Part shown: piece after piece, positions 24,531 through 34,099 of the stretch | Position numbering within the stretch: the stretch's first letter is position 1 | Layout of the letters: every line of letters begins with the position of its first letter | Assembly (NCBI GenBank): GCA_003162635.1 | Contig: PMNE01000044.1 | Location: 64,858-106,569, forward strand | Direction of reading: 5' to 3' | Origin: Ignavibacteriota bacterium | GTDB lineage: Bacteria > Bacteroidota > Ignavibacteria > UBA10030 > UBA6906 | Length of the DNA: 41,712 nucleotides | The notes under the pieces: generated by a model | The model's input: the letters and a program-made list of their open reading frames with translations, nothing else | Database searches by the model: none | Told to the model about the DNA's origin: nothing | Made by a program: the position numbers and the translations under genes

Positions 24531-27101
24531 TCATCGAAAAACGACATTCACCATATCGTCGTGATCAGTACCGCGGAACCGAATCAGCGTTGTCGGCGAT
24601 CCCCGCTCCTTCTTCACCGTCGGCTGCGCCGCGAGGCCGTTGACGGTTGCGCTCACGGAGGAAGAACCACCGGCGATGCGCACGCTGACTTCGTGACCCT
24701 GAAAGGAGGAGAGAACCATCGCAAGACCGCGGCCGGCGTGCGATCGTCGTACGGAACGGAGCACGGCATTGACACCGAGAAGCCGGGGCCGTGACGGGCT
24801 TGCATCCGCAAGGACGATCATTTGCGCATGACGCGCGGTTTCCGGAAGCACGCTGGACGGAACCTCCTTTCCGTCCACCATGAGAACGGAACCATGCGGG
24901 CACCTCAGCGCATTGACCTGTTTCTTCGCGCCAAAGGCCAGCGTGTAGGTTGCAGACCCATGTGACGACGGGAGGGATCCCGTCAAGGTGACGTTCCATT
25001 CCCCTTCCTCAAGCCCAAAAACGTGATAGAGAGCAGCGAGCGTGAATCCGCCCGCCCAGAGGAATGACGGCTTGTCGATCTCTCCGTGCCGGGGTGACGT
25101 CGAATCCGCGAAACGGTATTCGTACATTGCCGGTATGCCTCCGGGGCTTTCCGCAATACCATCCAGCGTCATTGTCCTCTTCACGAATGCAAAGGCCTCA
25201 TCGGTTTTCCCGCAGCGCACCAGCGCCATGGCATACCATGCATTGCAGTGCGGCCACACGCCTCCGTTGATATACGAATACGGCAGGCCCGCCTCCGTTC
25301 CCTGAAATTGATACTCCGCAATCGCCTCGGGAGTGTGGAAATCGGGGGGGGCAGCGGTCCGGACACCGATGGCTTCATCTCCCAGTTCACGCCAGGCCGT
25401 CTCCGTCACCTCCTCCGAGCGCTCATCGTCGACCACTCCGAACACCGCGGCAAGCAGAGGTCCCACATAGGTGTGACGGTCGGGGACACCGCCGTTCGTA
25501 TCGACGAAGTAGCGCCGCGCGGGGTCCCAGGCCTTGTCGTTCAGCGCCGCTTGCATCGAATCGGCGATTGCTTCCTCCTGCGCAAGTTTCTCCGACGCGT
25601 GCCCGCATCGGACGCTCATCGCAACAAATTCGCGCAAGGCACGGATTGTCAGGATGCTGAGGTATGCGCGCGAACCTTCCACGTGCCCGATATCCCACCA
25701 ATCGGGACGGCCGCTGTACATCAAATGGTCCGGTCCCAACTGCCGGAGCGCTTCTGCAATGCTCCTGGATGCCAGAGGATACACCAATCGCGCAGTCTCC
25801 CTGTCGAGCGACCGGCAGAGATATCGGCTTGAAGCGATCACGAACCACAGGTTATTCCAATTCTCCGGAGTACAGTATTCCGTCGTGAATGCACTATCCC
25901 GCCAGTAATAGGCGTGAGGGATGATCCCGTCTTTTGCATGGGATGCGATCGTCCGAAGATCCCTTCGAACCCGCGGAAGGTCCCAATTGACGGCTGCCAG
26001 ATCCGTCAGGAGAACATCGTGTGTGAAGAAGAAGTTGTATTCCGCGGGACACGGCATCGGCAGAACCGAGCCATCGATCCAGTGCGCATTTGTTGCAAGG
26101 ATCCCTTTCGCCCACGCTGCGGTACGGTCAATCGAGGGATCCCCTGTCCGGAATTCCGTTTCCTGAAGCGCCTTGCTTCGTACGAAGCGATCATACCCTG
26201 CGACATCCTCCCTCCACCCACGGGAGAGCCGCCGGATCACTTTTTCGATACCGGCGGTACCCGCGCTGCCGATGACTTGAACAATTTCCGACGAATCACC
26301 CGGCGCGATGGAGAACGTGTACACAAAGGCAGCGACACCCCTTCCGCTTCCCGGTGAAGTGCGACGATGCCCCGGCAACGCTGTGGGGGAGGTGAACCAC
26401 GAAGAGCTTCCGTCATCGGCGATGGCAAGATCTGCAGCGTCCGCCGTCCAGGAAGAGGGTTGGAGCCCACGGTTCATGACGAAACAGGAGGCGTCGCGTG
26501 TTTCATGTTGGGGAAACCGCGCGACAATGACGCCCCGACGCGGATCACATGTCGTCGCGGCGGAGTCGCAGCGGGCGTATGTCTGGCACGTGCGGAGGAG
26601 AAGCCGAAGGTGCGTGTAGGCTTCAACGCTCACGGGAGCAGGCGTCCGGTTTGAGAGGACGAGCCGGAATACCATCGCAGGAGACTCACGACAGAATTCA
26701 TAGACAAGTGAGCAGGAAAGTCCATCCACTGTTCCCTCGAATCTGACGGTATGCGGACTCAGCACGTACCCCCATCCTTCCATCCCTATCCGGACGGGAG
26801 ACCCGCCGTTCAGCCGCAGGCCGAGGCTCATGGGCCGGGAATCCCCCCGGGCCCAGTAATCGGTGCTCAGATCGATGCTGTTGGCTGCGGGAGCGAAGAA
26901 ACTGATCCGCGACGGGAGGGGGCGGCTCGCGTGAAACTCGGCCCCGGCGAATGGTCCGCCGACTTCCACCTGCCCACGCTTGCCGTTGAACGAAGAGGCC
27001 AGCGGATCGTTCCCCGGGTCCTTCCCCAGCATCAGTGACATGGGAGTTGCCCATGCCAGAGCAAGGAATGCCGTCATCGCCATGCGCATAGGACGCCTCA
27101 T
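24531..27101 (-). CDS. Secreted glycogen-debranching-enzyme-like glycosidase
   Basis: The 856-residue protein has a signal peptide (RMAMTAFLALAWATPMSLM) and two main parts: an N-terminal beta-sandwich (about 30-300) and an (alpha/alpha)6 catalytic-type domain (about 310-700) ending in a beta-rich tail. Motifs in the toroid are YNFFFTHDVLLTDLA, PDWWDIGHVEGSRAYLS and YSYINGGVWPHCNAW; the GGVWP segment is a hallmark of amylo-alpha-1,6-glucosidase-like and related clan enzymes. The substrate linkage cannot be inferred. GGAGGAG precedes the ATG, which overlaps the TAA of the upstream gene by one base. It appears to be a periplasmic counterpart of the next-upstream cytoplasmic enzyme, from which it differs strongly in sequence. 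Confidence 0.78.
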   Translation of the reverse strand: MRRPMRMAMTAFLALAWATPMSLMLGKDPGNDPLASSFNGKRGQVEVGGPFAGAEFHASRPLPSRISFFAPAANSIDLSTDYWARGDSRPMSLGLRLNGGSPVRIGMEGWGYVLSPHTVRFEGTVDGLSCSLVYEFCRESPAMVFRLVLSNRTPAPVSVEAYTHLRLLLRTCQTYARCDSAATTCDPRRGVIVARFPQHETRDASCFVMNRGLQPSSWTADAADLAIADDGSSSWFTSPTALPGHRRTSPGSGRGVAAFVYTFSIAPGDSSEIVQVIGSAGTAGIEKVIRRLSRGWREDVAGYDRFVRSKALQETEFRTGDPSIDRTAAWAKGILATNAHWIDGSVLPMPCPAEYNFFFTHDVLLTDLAAVNWDLPRVRRDLRTIASHAKDGIIPHAYYWRDSAFTTEYCTPENWNNLWFVIASSRYLCRSLDRETARLVYPLASRSIAEALRQLGPDHLMYSGRPDWWDIGHVEGSRAYLSILTIRALREFVAMSVRCGHASEKLAQEEAIADSMQAALNDKAWDPARRYFVDTNGGVPDRHTYVGPLLAAVFGVVDDERSEEVTETAWRELGDEAIGVRTAAPPDFHTPEAIAEYQFQGTEAGLPYSYINGGVWPHCNAWYAMALVRCGKTDEAFAFVKRTMTLDGIAESPGGIPAMYEYRFADSTSPRHGEIDKPSFLWAGGFTLAALYHVFGLEEGEWNVTLTGSLPSSHGSATYTLAFGAKKQVNALRCPHGSVLMVDGKEVPSSVLPETARHAQMIVLADASPSRPRLLGVNAVLRSVRRSHAGRGLAMVLSSFQGHEVSVRIAGGSSSVSATVNGLAAQPTVKKERGSPTTLIRFRGTDHDDMVNVVFR

Positions 27102-29395
27102 TACGTGTTCTCCTCCCCGTGTGTCATTCTGAAGAAGGCCGCCTCTCCGGGGAGCAAATGGACTTTCTTCGTGACCACTGCGGGCGCAGTTCCGATCGTC
27201 ACAAATCCTTCCGTTTCTTCATCGGCCGCCACAAACAGAAGAAGATCCTTCCCGGCCGCCATGCCGATGAGGAAGAATGCTTCGTTGTCGGTGCTGGTCT
27301 CCACAACGGTACAGACGGAAACCGGAAAACCGCTCTTCACGGGACGCGACGCGTACAGCATTCCCTCGTAGAGAAATGCCGTCACAGTCCCCCCCTTGCA
27401 CAGGAGATTCTTCACGGCGATCCAGAGCCAGCGGGAGGGTATCACCGGCGTCAGTTCGACATCGTCAAGCGTCGGCCGCACGCCGAGAAGTCCCTCGACA
27501 CCCAGCCAGAGATACGTCGGCGGCATCCAGGGGCTCATCGTCATCCCCTTACTGGTGAACGTCTCGCCGTGTAGGCGTTCAGGAAATTCTCCCGGCACAA
27601 CATTTCCGAATTCAACCGGGCGCGAGGTCTCGCTCAGCCGGTAGGCATTTACCATTCCTTCGATGAGGCGATCGGGATCGTCCTTCCTGGAACAGAAGGC
27701 GGTCCACGCCGTCAAATTAGGCCACACACCGCCAAGCAGTTGATAGCCGAAATCGGGATCATACGCCGGTTCGCGGGGACTGACGGTCCGCGTGCCGTAC
27801 GGCGTCCAGAACTCCTCGGTTGTCAGCCGGTCGAGTATTTTCCGCCGCATCTCTTCCGTCGCAACGCCAAGGAGAACCGGAAAAATGAGGTCTCCCGTGA
27901 CATCATGGTGCCGAACGCCTGCTTTGTCGATATTGAGGAGATAGAGTCCCGTACGCTCCGAGACAAGCTGCGTGTTGATCTGTTCTTTGAGATGCGCAGC
28001 GGCCTTCTTGTAGCGATCCTCGTCGGCGGCGTTGTGCATTCTTTTTGCCACAGATGCGAGACGGGAAAGCGCGAGAACACATTCGGCGTTCACTTCCGTC
28101 ACCGCCCCGTTGAGCGTGTAGCCATCGACAACGTTCCGCCAGCCGCAGATCCCCCAGACATTTGTTCCCTCCGCTCCGCAGCGCACGAGTCCGTCAACAA
28201 TCTGGGAGATGATCCACTCGCCGGCCTTTCGCATCAACGGATACGATGCAGAGAGGAACTCCGTATCCCCCGTCACGGCCGCGTAGTGGGTCAGCCCGCA
28301 TATATACAGCGGGGTGTTATCATTAATGTTCAGGTGATAGTCGTGGCGCTCCGGCAAAGGCTCGTTTCCATGGAGATACTCCGTCACTTTGCCTTCCTCG
28401 TGGAATCCGTAGCGCGCCGTAAGTTCCAAAAGAGAGCGGGAAAACCCCGGCGTCAGGTAATCAGACCCCATGATGTACCATGCGAGATCCCGGATGACGA
28501 TAACGTCCTGGGGAGGGTCATTCGTGAAGCCGTTCCCGATCTTGTACACATGTTGGACCCGCACCGTGTTCACCTTGGCCCATTGCAACCCCCGGTTGAT
28601 GATCCCTTCCGGTGTAAAAATGTGCGTGCGTGCCAGGAGCCGTCTGTACTCCTCCTCGGTCTGTTGAAGGACCGTCCTGCCATGGTGAACGAGCCGAAGG
28701 GATTCCCGGGCTCTGTCTGCCGCTTGATGCTCCTGACCGGGGGAGGCAGGGCCGCTCAGAGCAAGGGCCATTTGCAGATCTTCACTCGCGTGTGCGGGCA
28801 CGGTAACCCTGTATTCCTGTTCCAGGGAGCGGCTGTCGGAAGTTGAAACGGCCGCGGAAGAGCTCCCCTGAAGGATCCGCACTTCCCCGGGGCGTCCGAC
28901 GGTGGTGATTTCGACCCCGTCTCCCGTATCACGGATCGTCACCAGCTTCGCGGCTTGCTCGGCCGGCGGTTTCTTAGTAAAGAGGTCTGAGGGCTGGGCT
29001 GGAAAGACCAGGCGAACGCGCACCCGGAACGTTGCTGAGTTCCTTCCGCCATTCGACAGCCGGAGGAGATACAACGCCGTCCTCGACACTGCACGATCCC
29101 CGCCGACGTCGATGGGGACAAAAGGGAGGAAGAAGAGTTTGTCGGCAAAGCACTCTCCCCGCTTCAGGTGGGTCGTTTGCGACGCGGGTTCGAACGTCGA
29201 AGACTCCTCGAGGAGAGGTCCGGCCTCGACCTCAACTGCAATCGTCCATTGCCCCGCATAGAACTGGTTGTCCCCCGCACTCCAGAGCCCGACGAGGTTC
29301 GTTCGGGCATCAAGCTGCGCAAACAGGGAACTGTTCCCCAGACTAGACCCGGTCTGCAGATCGCTGACCGGGTAGATATACCGCAATTTCCCCAT
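27101..29395 (-). CDS. Cytoplasmic glycogen-debranching-enzyme-like glycosidase
   Basis: The 764-residue protein has an N-terminal beta-rich domain (about 1-220) and an (alpha/alpha)6 domain (about 250-640) with VIVIRDLAWYIMGSDYL, HLNINDNTPLYICGLTHY, WGICGWRNVVDGY and YQLLGGVWPNLTAW. The build resembles amylo-alpha-1,6-glucosidase/GH63-like and sugar phosphorylase clan enzymes. There is no signal peptide, which places it in the cytoplasm next to the ABC importer genes. It starts 9 nt after the permease stop with only a weak ribosome-binding site, and its TAA overlaps the next start codon. The activity is unknown. Confidence 0.75.
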   Translation of the reverse strand: MGKLRYIYPVSDLQTGSSLGNSSLFAQLDARTNLVGLWSAGDNQFYAGQWTIAVEVEAGPLLEESSTFEPASQTTHLKRGECFADKLFFLPFVPIDVGGDRAVSRTALYLLRLSNGGRNSATFRVRVRLVFPAQPSDLFTKKPPAEQAAKLVTIRDTGDGVEITTVGRPGEVRILQGSSSAAVSTSDSRSLEQEYRVTVPAHASEDLQMALALSGPASPGQEHQAADRARESLRLVHHGRTVLQQTEEEYRRLLARTHIFTPEGIINRGLQWAKVNTVRVQHVYKIGNGFTNDPPQDVIVIRDLAWYIMGSDYLTPGFSRSLLELTARYGFHEEGKVTEYLHGNEPLPERHDYHLNINDNTPLYICGLTHYAAVTGDTEFLSASYPLMRKAGEWIISQIVDGLVRCGAEGTNVWGICGWRNVVDGYTLNGAVTEVNAECVLALSRLASVAKRMHNAADEDRYKKAAAHLKEQINTQLVSERTGLYLLNIDKAGVRHHDVTGDLIFPVLLGVATEEMRRKILDRLTTEEFWTPYGTRTVSPREPAYDPDFGYQLLGGVWPNLTAWTAFCSRKDDPDRLIEGMVNAYRLSETSRPVEFGNVVPGEFPERLHGETFTSKGMTMSPWMPPTYLWLGVEGLLGVRPTLDDVELTPVIPSRWLWIAVKNLLCKGGTVTAFLYEGMLYASRPVKSGFPVSVCTVVETSTDNEAFFLIGMAAGKDLLLFVAADEETEGFVTIGTAPAVVTKKVHLLPGEAAFFRMTHGEENT

Positions 29396-29404
29396 AACGC
29401 CGTT

Positions 29405-30217
29405 TTACCCCTTTAAACCTGTTGACGCCATGCTCTCGATGAAATACCGCTGGAAGAATGAATACGCAAGGATGACCGGAAGGGACAATAGCGTCGCGGC
29501 CGCCAGCAGGGCACCAAGCTGCGATTCCGCTTCGCCACCGATAGTGAAGAGGGTCACGATTTGCGGCATCGTCATCAGCGATCGCTCACGCACCACCATG
29601 AGGGGCCAGAGGACTTCATTCCAGCTCGACATGAATGTCAGAATCCCGACCGTAATGATCACCGGGCGCGACAACGGCCAAACGATCTGGAAGAGGATTC
29701 GTGTCTCCGTACAGCCGTCCATCCGGGCGGCATCAATGAGTGCTGAAGGAATGCCTGCAAAGAACTGGCGGAAGAGGACGATGCTGAAGGCGCTCATCAT
29801 CGTTGGCGCGATGAGCGCGAGGTACGAATCCGTCCAGCCCAATTTGACCATGAGGATGTACTGCGGGATGAGCACAATCTGAAAGGGTATCATCATGGTG
29901 AACAAGATGAGAAGATACAACACTTTGCTCCCGGGGAACCGCAGCTTTGCCAGCGCGTAACCGACCATTGAGCCGAACACGACGACGGAAGTCGTCGCGA
30001 CCAGGGAGACGATCACGCTGTTGAGGAACGCTCTGGCAATCGGAATCTTCGTGAAGACCTGCTCAAAGCTGTGGAAGTTCATCCCGCCCGACACGAGGCC
30101 GAGGGTGCTGATTGCCATCTCCGGTTTGAGGGAACCCGCAATCATCCAGAGGAAGGGATAGCCAAAGAGGACCGCGCCGAGGATTAGCATGGCATATGTG
30201 AGAATGCGGCGGATCAT
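29405..30217 (-). CDS. ABC sugar importer permease (MalG type)
   Basis: The 270-residue protein has six membrane segments and the EAA loop (DAARMDGCTETRILFQIVWP) that contacts the ATPase in carbohydrate uptake type 1 importers. The conserved FLNSVIVSLVATTSVVVFGS block and the C-terminal FFQRYFIESMASTGLKG are typical of MalG-like permeases. The ATG overlaps the stop of the MalF-type gene by 4 nt, with GGGAG upstream. It pairs with that permease and the binding lipoprotein; no ATPase gene is present. Confidence 0.95.
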   Translation of the reverse strand: MIRRILTYAMLILGAVLFGYPFLWMIAGSLKPEMAISTLGLVSGGMNFHSFEQVFTKIPIARAFLNSVIVSLVATTSVVVFGSMVGYALAKLRFPGSKVLYLLILFTMMIPFQIVLIPQYILMVKLGWTDSYLALIAPTMMSAFSIVLFRQFFAGIPSALIDAARMDGCTETRILFQIVWPLSRPVIITVGILTFMSSWNEVLWPLMVVRERSLMTMPQIVTLFTIGGEAESQLGALLAAATLLSLPVILAYSFFQRYFIESMASTGLKG

Positions 30218-31101
30218 GCCGGCTCCCTTTCAATGATCTTGCGCTGGAGAAGGACCACGAGCAGGATGACCAGCGCGAACACGAAACCAAGCGTCGCCGC
30301 ATATCCCATATGGTTGAAGTAGAACGCCTGGTTGTAGATGTAGAGCATCCCCGATAGTGTGCTCTGCATCGGGCCGCCGCCAGTGAGGACGTACGGTTCG
30401 ATAAAGAGCGAGAAGCCCCCGATCGTCGAGAGCACGACGATCACCAGGATTGTGGGGTTCAGCATGGGAAGCGTGATATGCAGGAACTGCTCTTTGACGC
30501 CGGCCCCATCGAGGCTGGCGGCTTCGTACAGTTCCGTCGGGATATCCTGCAGACCCACGAGGAAGAGGATGATATAGATCCCCGCGTTCTTCCAGGTCGC
30601 CATGATCGCGATGGAGGGCATCGCCCATGCGGCGTCCACAAGCCACGGCACCGAAGGGATTCCCATTGTATTAAGAAGCGTGTTCAGGACGCCGTAATCG
30701 TACGAATAGAGCTGCTGCCACAGGATCGTCACGGCAACGCCGGAAACGACCACGGGGAGGAAGAAGAGCGCCCGGAAGAAGCCGCGGAAGCGAACGCGCG
30801 TATTCAACAGGAGCGCAAACGACAGGGCGACCACGATCTGCAGCGGGATGTGGAGCAGCAGAAAGACAAGTGTATTGACAAACGCCTTGAGGACCAGCGG
30901 GTCATGGACAAGCCGCACGAAGTTTTTCAACCCGATCCACTCCATCGGCGTGACAATGTTCCACCGGTGGAACACGAGGATGAGAGAGAACGTGAGCGGA
31001 TAGGCGACAAACGCCAGAAAAAAGATGGCATAGGGGAGGGAAAACAGAAGACCGCTCCTGCCGCCCTTGGCCAGGTGCGCCGGGCCCTTGGGGCTCTTCA
31101 T
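30214..31101 (-). CDS. ABC sugar importer permease (MalF type)
   Basis: The 295-residue protein has six membrane segments, an N-terminal cytoplasmic tail and the EAA loop (YEAASLDGAGVKEQFLHITLP) of sugar permeases. The ending VVLLQRKIIEREPA is also typical of UgpA/MalF-like subunits. ATG 31101 overlaps the stop of the binding-protein gene by 4 nt and has AGGAG about 9 nt upstream; a GTG three codons earlier is an alternative. It forms the membrane channel with the MalG-type protein. Confidence 0.95.
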   Translation of the reverse strand: MKSPKGPAHLAKGGRSGLLFSLPYAIFFLAFVAYPLTFSLILVFHRWNIVTPMEWIGLKNFVRLVHDPLVLKAFVNTLVFLLLHIPLQIVVALSFALLLNTRVRFRGFFRALFFLPVVVSGVAVTILWQQLYSYDYGVLNTLLNTMGIPSVPWLVDAAWAMPSIAIMATWKNAGIYIILFLVGLQDIPTELYEAASLDGAGVKEQFLHITLPMLNPTILVIVVLSTIGGFSLFIEPYVLTGGGPMQSTLSGMLYIYNQAFYFNHMGYAATLGFVFALVILLVVLLQRKIIEREPA

Positions 31102-32438
31102 TGGTTCCACTCCTGGATGATTTCCGCCCGGTGCGCAGCGTCATGGGCGGCGTCTGCCCCGCTCTTTCTTCCGAAGACCGAGCAGAGTTCATACTCCTGG
31201 GAGATCCCGTCGAAGATCTCTTTCAGGTCCGGCACAGCGTCCATGCCCCGCGTGTAGACCGCCTGTTCAGCGAAGGCGACCATGGCGGGGTTTCGCCGGA
31301 AGAAGTCCGCAAACAGCGGGTTGGTCAGAAGGTCGCCCCGGACCGGGATCTGGTTGCTGACCTCGAGAAGCAACAGATCGTGCCTGGCGGTGACCAGGTA
31401 CTTCACGAAAGCCCATGCTTCCCGCGGGTGTCGTGTCGTCCCAAAGATCGCGATATTTTTGAAATCGCCGGAGGTATACACAGGCCCCTGGTGATCGTCG
31501 GGAACGGGGAGAGGAGCGACCCCGTAATCGATGTTGGGACCGAATTTCTGGAGCTGCGCGATCTGCCAGGGTCCGGCAAAGTGCGTCGCTTTCTTCTCCA
31601 GCAGAAAGGGATCACCCCCCTGAAAGAATGTGCGGGGGAAGAACCGTCGTTGATAGCACTGCTGGAAAAATGCAAACACCTCAGCCGCTTCCCGGTCATC
31701 GAACGACACCTTTCCACCGGTAAAAAGGGTCTTTCCTCCCGATGCGGCGATATAGAAGGGGAAGAAGTCAAAGAGGCGCTGCCACCAGATCGGGCGGATA
31801 TCTCTTTCCCCCATCCAGACATCGGTCCGGCCGTCGCCGTCCACGTCGCGCGTTACCTTTGCACCGGCTGCAAGGAACTCGCTGTAGGTGCGCGGCACGG
31901 TGGTCACACCGGCCTCGGCAAACAGGCGACGGTTGTAGAACATCATCACCGGGTTTGTCTTCCACGGGAGCTGATACCAATGGCCGTCGTGGCTCCTGAA
32001 GGTTTCCAGCAGCTCGCGCGGCGTTCTCCCGGACGCCACAGAATCAAAATCCGGGAACTGGTCAAGAGCGATTATTCCGCCGGCCTGGGCGTATTCCGCC
32101 ATGGCGGCGGGCTGCATGTTCGAACAGATATCGGGCGTCGTCTTCCCTGCAATGGCGGCGAGGAGGACTTCCTCCGTCGACTGGCTGACGGGGATCGGCT
32201 GCATGCTGACATGAATATCCGGGTGCAGTGCGTTCCATCTTCTCACAAGTGTGTCGGCGAGTTCCACTTCCTGCTGGTTGGGGGCAGGCCAATAGGTAAG
32301 TTCCACCTGCTCTGATGCCGTTCCGGGGCCGGCGTGTTCCACGCGGCAGCCGAACAGCGAGAGAACTCCCGCCGCGACGGTCGCTGCAAAGAATGCGGAT
32401 CGCAGAGACCTCGCCACCGCCTCATGAATTCTCTTCAT
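31098..32438 (-). CDS. Sugar-binding lipoprotein of an ABC importer
   Basis: The 446-residue protein is a family 1 extracellular solute-binding protein. A lipoprotein signal ends in SLFGC with Cys31 as lipid-modified residue. The mature part begins ELTYWPAPNQQEVELADTLV and has TTPDICSNMQPAAMAEYAQA, NPVMMFYNRRLFAEAG, HFAGPWQIAQL and GDFKNIAIFGTTRHPREAW, the fingerprints of oligosaccharide-binding proteins. It should hold an oligosaccharide in the periplasm and feed the two permeases encoded next. The ATG at 32438 overlaps the stop of the prolyl isomerase gene by 4 nt. Confidence 0.94.
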   Translation of the reverse strand: MKRIHEAVARSLRSAFFAATVAAGVLSLFGCRVEHAGPGTASEQVELTYWPAPNQQEVELADTLVRRWNALHPDIHVSMQPIPVSQSTEEVLLAAIAGKTTPDICSNMQPAAMAEYAQAGGIIALDQFPDFDSVASGRTPRELLETFRSHDGHWYQLPWKTNPVMMFYNRRLFAEAGVTTVPRTYSEFLAAGAKVTRDVDGDGRTDVWMGERDIRPIWWQRLFDFFPFYIAASGGKTLFTGGKVSFDDREAAEVFAFFQQCYQRRFFPRTFFQGGDPFLLEKKATHFAGPWQIAQLQKFGPNIDYGVAPLPVPDDHQGPVYTSGDFKNIAIFGTTRHPREAWAFVKYLVTARHDLLLLEVSNQIPVRGDLLTNPLFADFFRRNPAMVAFAEQAVYTRGMDAVPDLKEIFDGISQEYELCSVFGRKSGADAAHDAAHRAEIIQEWNQ

Positions 32439-34099
32439 CGCCACGCCTGCCAATCATAATCAATGCTGGGAAACGCCGGCCGTGGAAGAATTCCTCCGCG
32501 CCTGACCGTGTAGACGTCGATGGCTTTAGGATCGTTTTCTGAGCTCACCGGAAGCGTCCGCAGAAACTCCGTATCGGTCGTGACAGGATAGCGCCGTTTC
32601 AGCGCCAGTATCCTGTGCAGCAGCCGGGATGTGAATTCTTTGTCGAACACATCTTTCCTGACCTCTTCCTTCGCCTTCTCGTACGTCAGCGTATCCCCCG
32701 GTGCGGTGACATACAGCCGCCGGTTCTCCTTGTAGAAGAGCTGCAGTGCGCTGTCACTGACTGCAATGGACTCGGCGATTGCGCTTCGCGTCAGGTTATA
32801 GAGGATCTTCTCCTCCCACCATCGCTTCTGCGCCGTCACACTTTCCTTCTTCTCCTCATGGCGGCCGACGGCCCGCTCCGTGAGCATACGGTCGCGCACC
32901 ATGCGCCAGATGAATTCCTCCAAGGATGAGAAATAGGCCCTTGCCGATGTCCGTACAAACCTGATGGCCGTTTCCCGTGCACGGTACCATCGGGTAAAGT
33001 CATCGACAAAAAGGGGCTTTCTTCCCTGCATGGTGACCAGGGTATCGCTCCTGGGCGGGTCGCCTCCCTGCCTGTATTTTGCAAGCCCCCACTCGTCGTA
33101 CGACGCCGGCGTCAGGAGCCGGCGACCGAGCAGCTCTGCCAGGGCGTTGAATGTGGTCCTGATGATGACCGGCTTTCGTGCCATCATGAGTCGCTTGACA
33201 TAGACATCGGAGAGACTGTCCGCTTTTTCCTGATACAATGCGCGTCGCACGTCATAACGCAGGGTGGTGATCTGCGTCTCTGTCGGCACCATCTCCCTCG
33301 CTGCGTTGTCCAATTGCACGACATACCATCCGTCGGGTCCCTTGACCGGTGCCGAAGGAATTCCGGCCCGCAGCGTATCGACCATTCCGGCGATGGCCGG
33401 ATTGGCCTGCCGCAGCTTAAACCGGGTCGTCTCCAGGGACCGCTCTGCAGCAGCAGAATCCGGCTGCTGGGTACGATACAACGAATCAAACGAGACCCCC
33501 GATTTCAGGAGCCGTTGCAGCCGGATGATCTCCCCGCTTCCAGGCGCATAGAGCCATCGGAGCGACAGCGAGACGAGCCCCTGTTGCGCCCCCTGTTCCA
33601 CCTCTGCGTCGGTCACATGATCGCCGGGAAGCACATCGTCCCGGAAGAGTTCTTCCGTCATGAGATCCGCCCCGATTTCCGCCAATGCTTCCCGCACCTG
33701 CGGCAACCGGTCGAGCCCGCGCGCATAGCCATCGAGCGCGAGAAGCTTCTCGTAGGTCATGAACTCCAGATACACCTTCCTGGAGTCATGTTCACGCTTG
33801 GGAAAGGCAGGACCGAATTCGTAGCTGAGGAGGAATTCGCGCGCTGTGATGTCAAGAGAGCCGACATGCGCGACGACCGAGGAAGCGGTCTTCGGGTCGG
33901 TGATGCTGTAAAACGTGGCCATGTCTTTCCTGGCCTGCCCCAGCGCAGGGTTTCCCCCGACAGCGCAAGCCAGGAAAAGGACGAAGGAAACGACAGCGAA
34001 GAACGGACCGGGAGAGAGGGCTGCCCTGTCAGAACCGCACGCCGAGCGAAAGAACGTGAACGTTATCGAGTCTCCCCATATTGCGGTAGGCATAGTCAA
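32435..34099 (-). CDS. SurA-like peptidyl-prolyl isomerase/periplasmic chaperone
   Basis: The 554-residue protein has a hydrophobic secretion core (FFAVVSFVLFLACAVGG, about residues 33-49) and a SurA/PpiC-type layout: an N-terminal helical domain (ITAREFLLSYEFGP), a parvulin-like domain about 175-265 (SLRWLYAPGSGEIIRLQRLL and GPDGWYVVQLD) and a long charged helical C-terminal part. Such proteins help outer-membrane and exported proteins fold in the periplasm. The only ATG candidates, 34099 and 34093, lie inside the preceding barrel gene, giving an out-of-frame overlap of about 71 nt and no obvious ribosome-binding site. No in-frame GTG or TTG exists before the signal core. Prolyl isomerase activity is uncertain because the parvulin motif is divergent. 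Confidence 0.7.
   Translation of the reverse strand: MTMPTAIWGDSITFTFFRSACGSDRAALSPGPFFAVVSFVLFLACAVGGNPALGQARKDMATFYSITDPKTASSVVAHVGSLDITAREFLLSYEFGPAFPKREHDSRKVYLEFMTYEKLLALDGYARGLDRLPQVREALAEIGADLMTEELFRDDVLPGDHVTDAEVEQGAQQGLVSLSLRWLYAPGSGEIIRLQRLLKSGVSFDSLYRTQQPDSAAAERSLETTRFKLRQANPAIAGMVDTLRAGIPSAPVKGPDGWYVVQLDNAAREMVPTETQITTLRYDVRRALYQEKADSLSDVYVKRLMMARKPVIIRTTFNALAELLGRRLLTPASYDEWGLAKYRQGGDPPRSDTLVTMQGRKPLFVDDFTRWYRARETAIRFVRTSARAYFSSLEEFIWRMVRDRMLTERAVGRHEEKKESVTAQKRWWEEKILYNLTRSAIAESIAVSDSALQLFYKENRRLYVTAPGDTLTYEKAKEEVRKDVFDKEFTSRLLHRILALKRRYPVTTDTEFLRTLPVSSENDPKAIDVYTVRRGGILPRPAFPSIDYDWQAWR

Noticed and set aside
31101..32315. A 404-codon plus-strand open frame opposite the sugar-binding lipoprotein gene
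   Set aside because: No ribosome-binding site or recognisable domain; fully explained as a shadow of the binding-protein gene.
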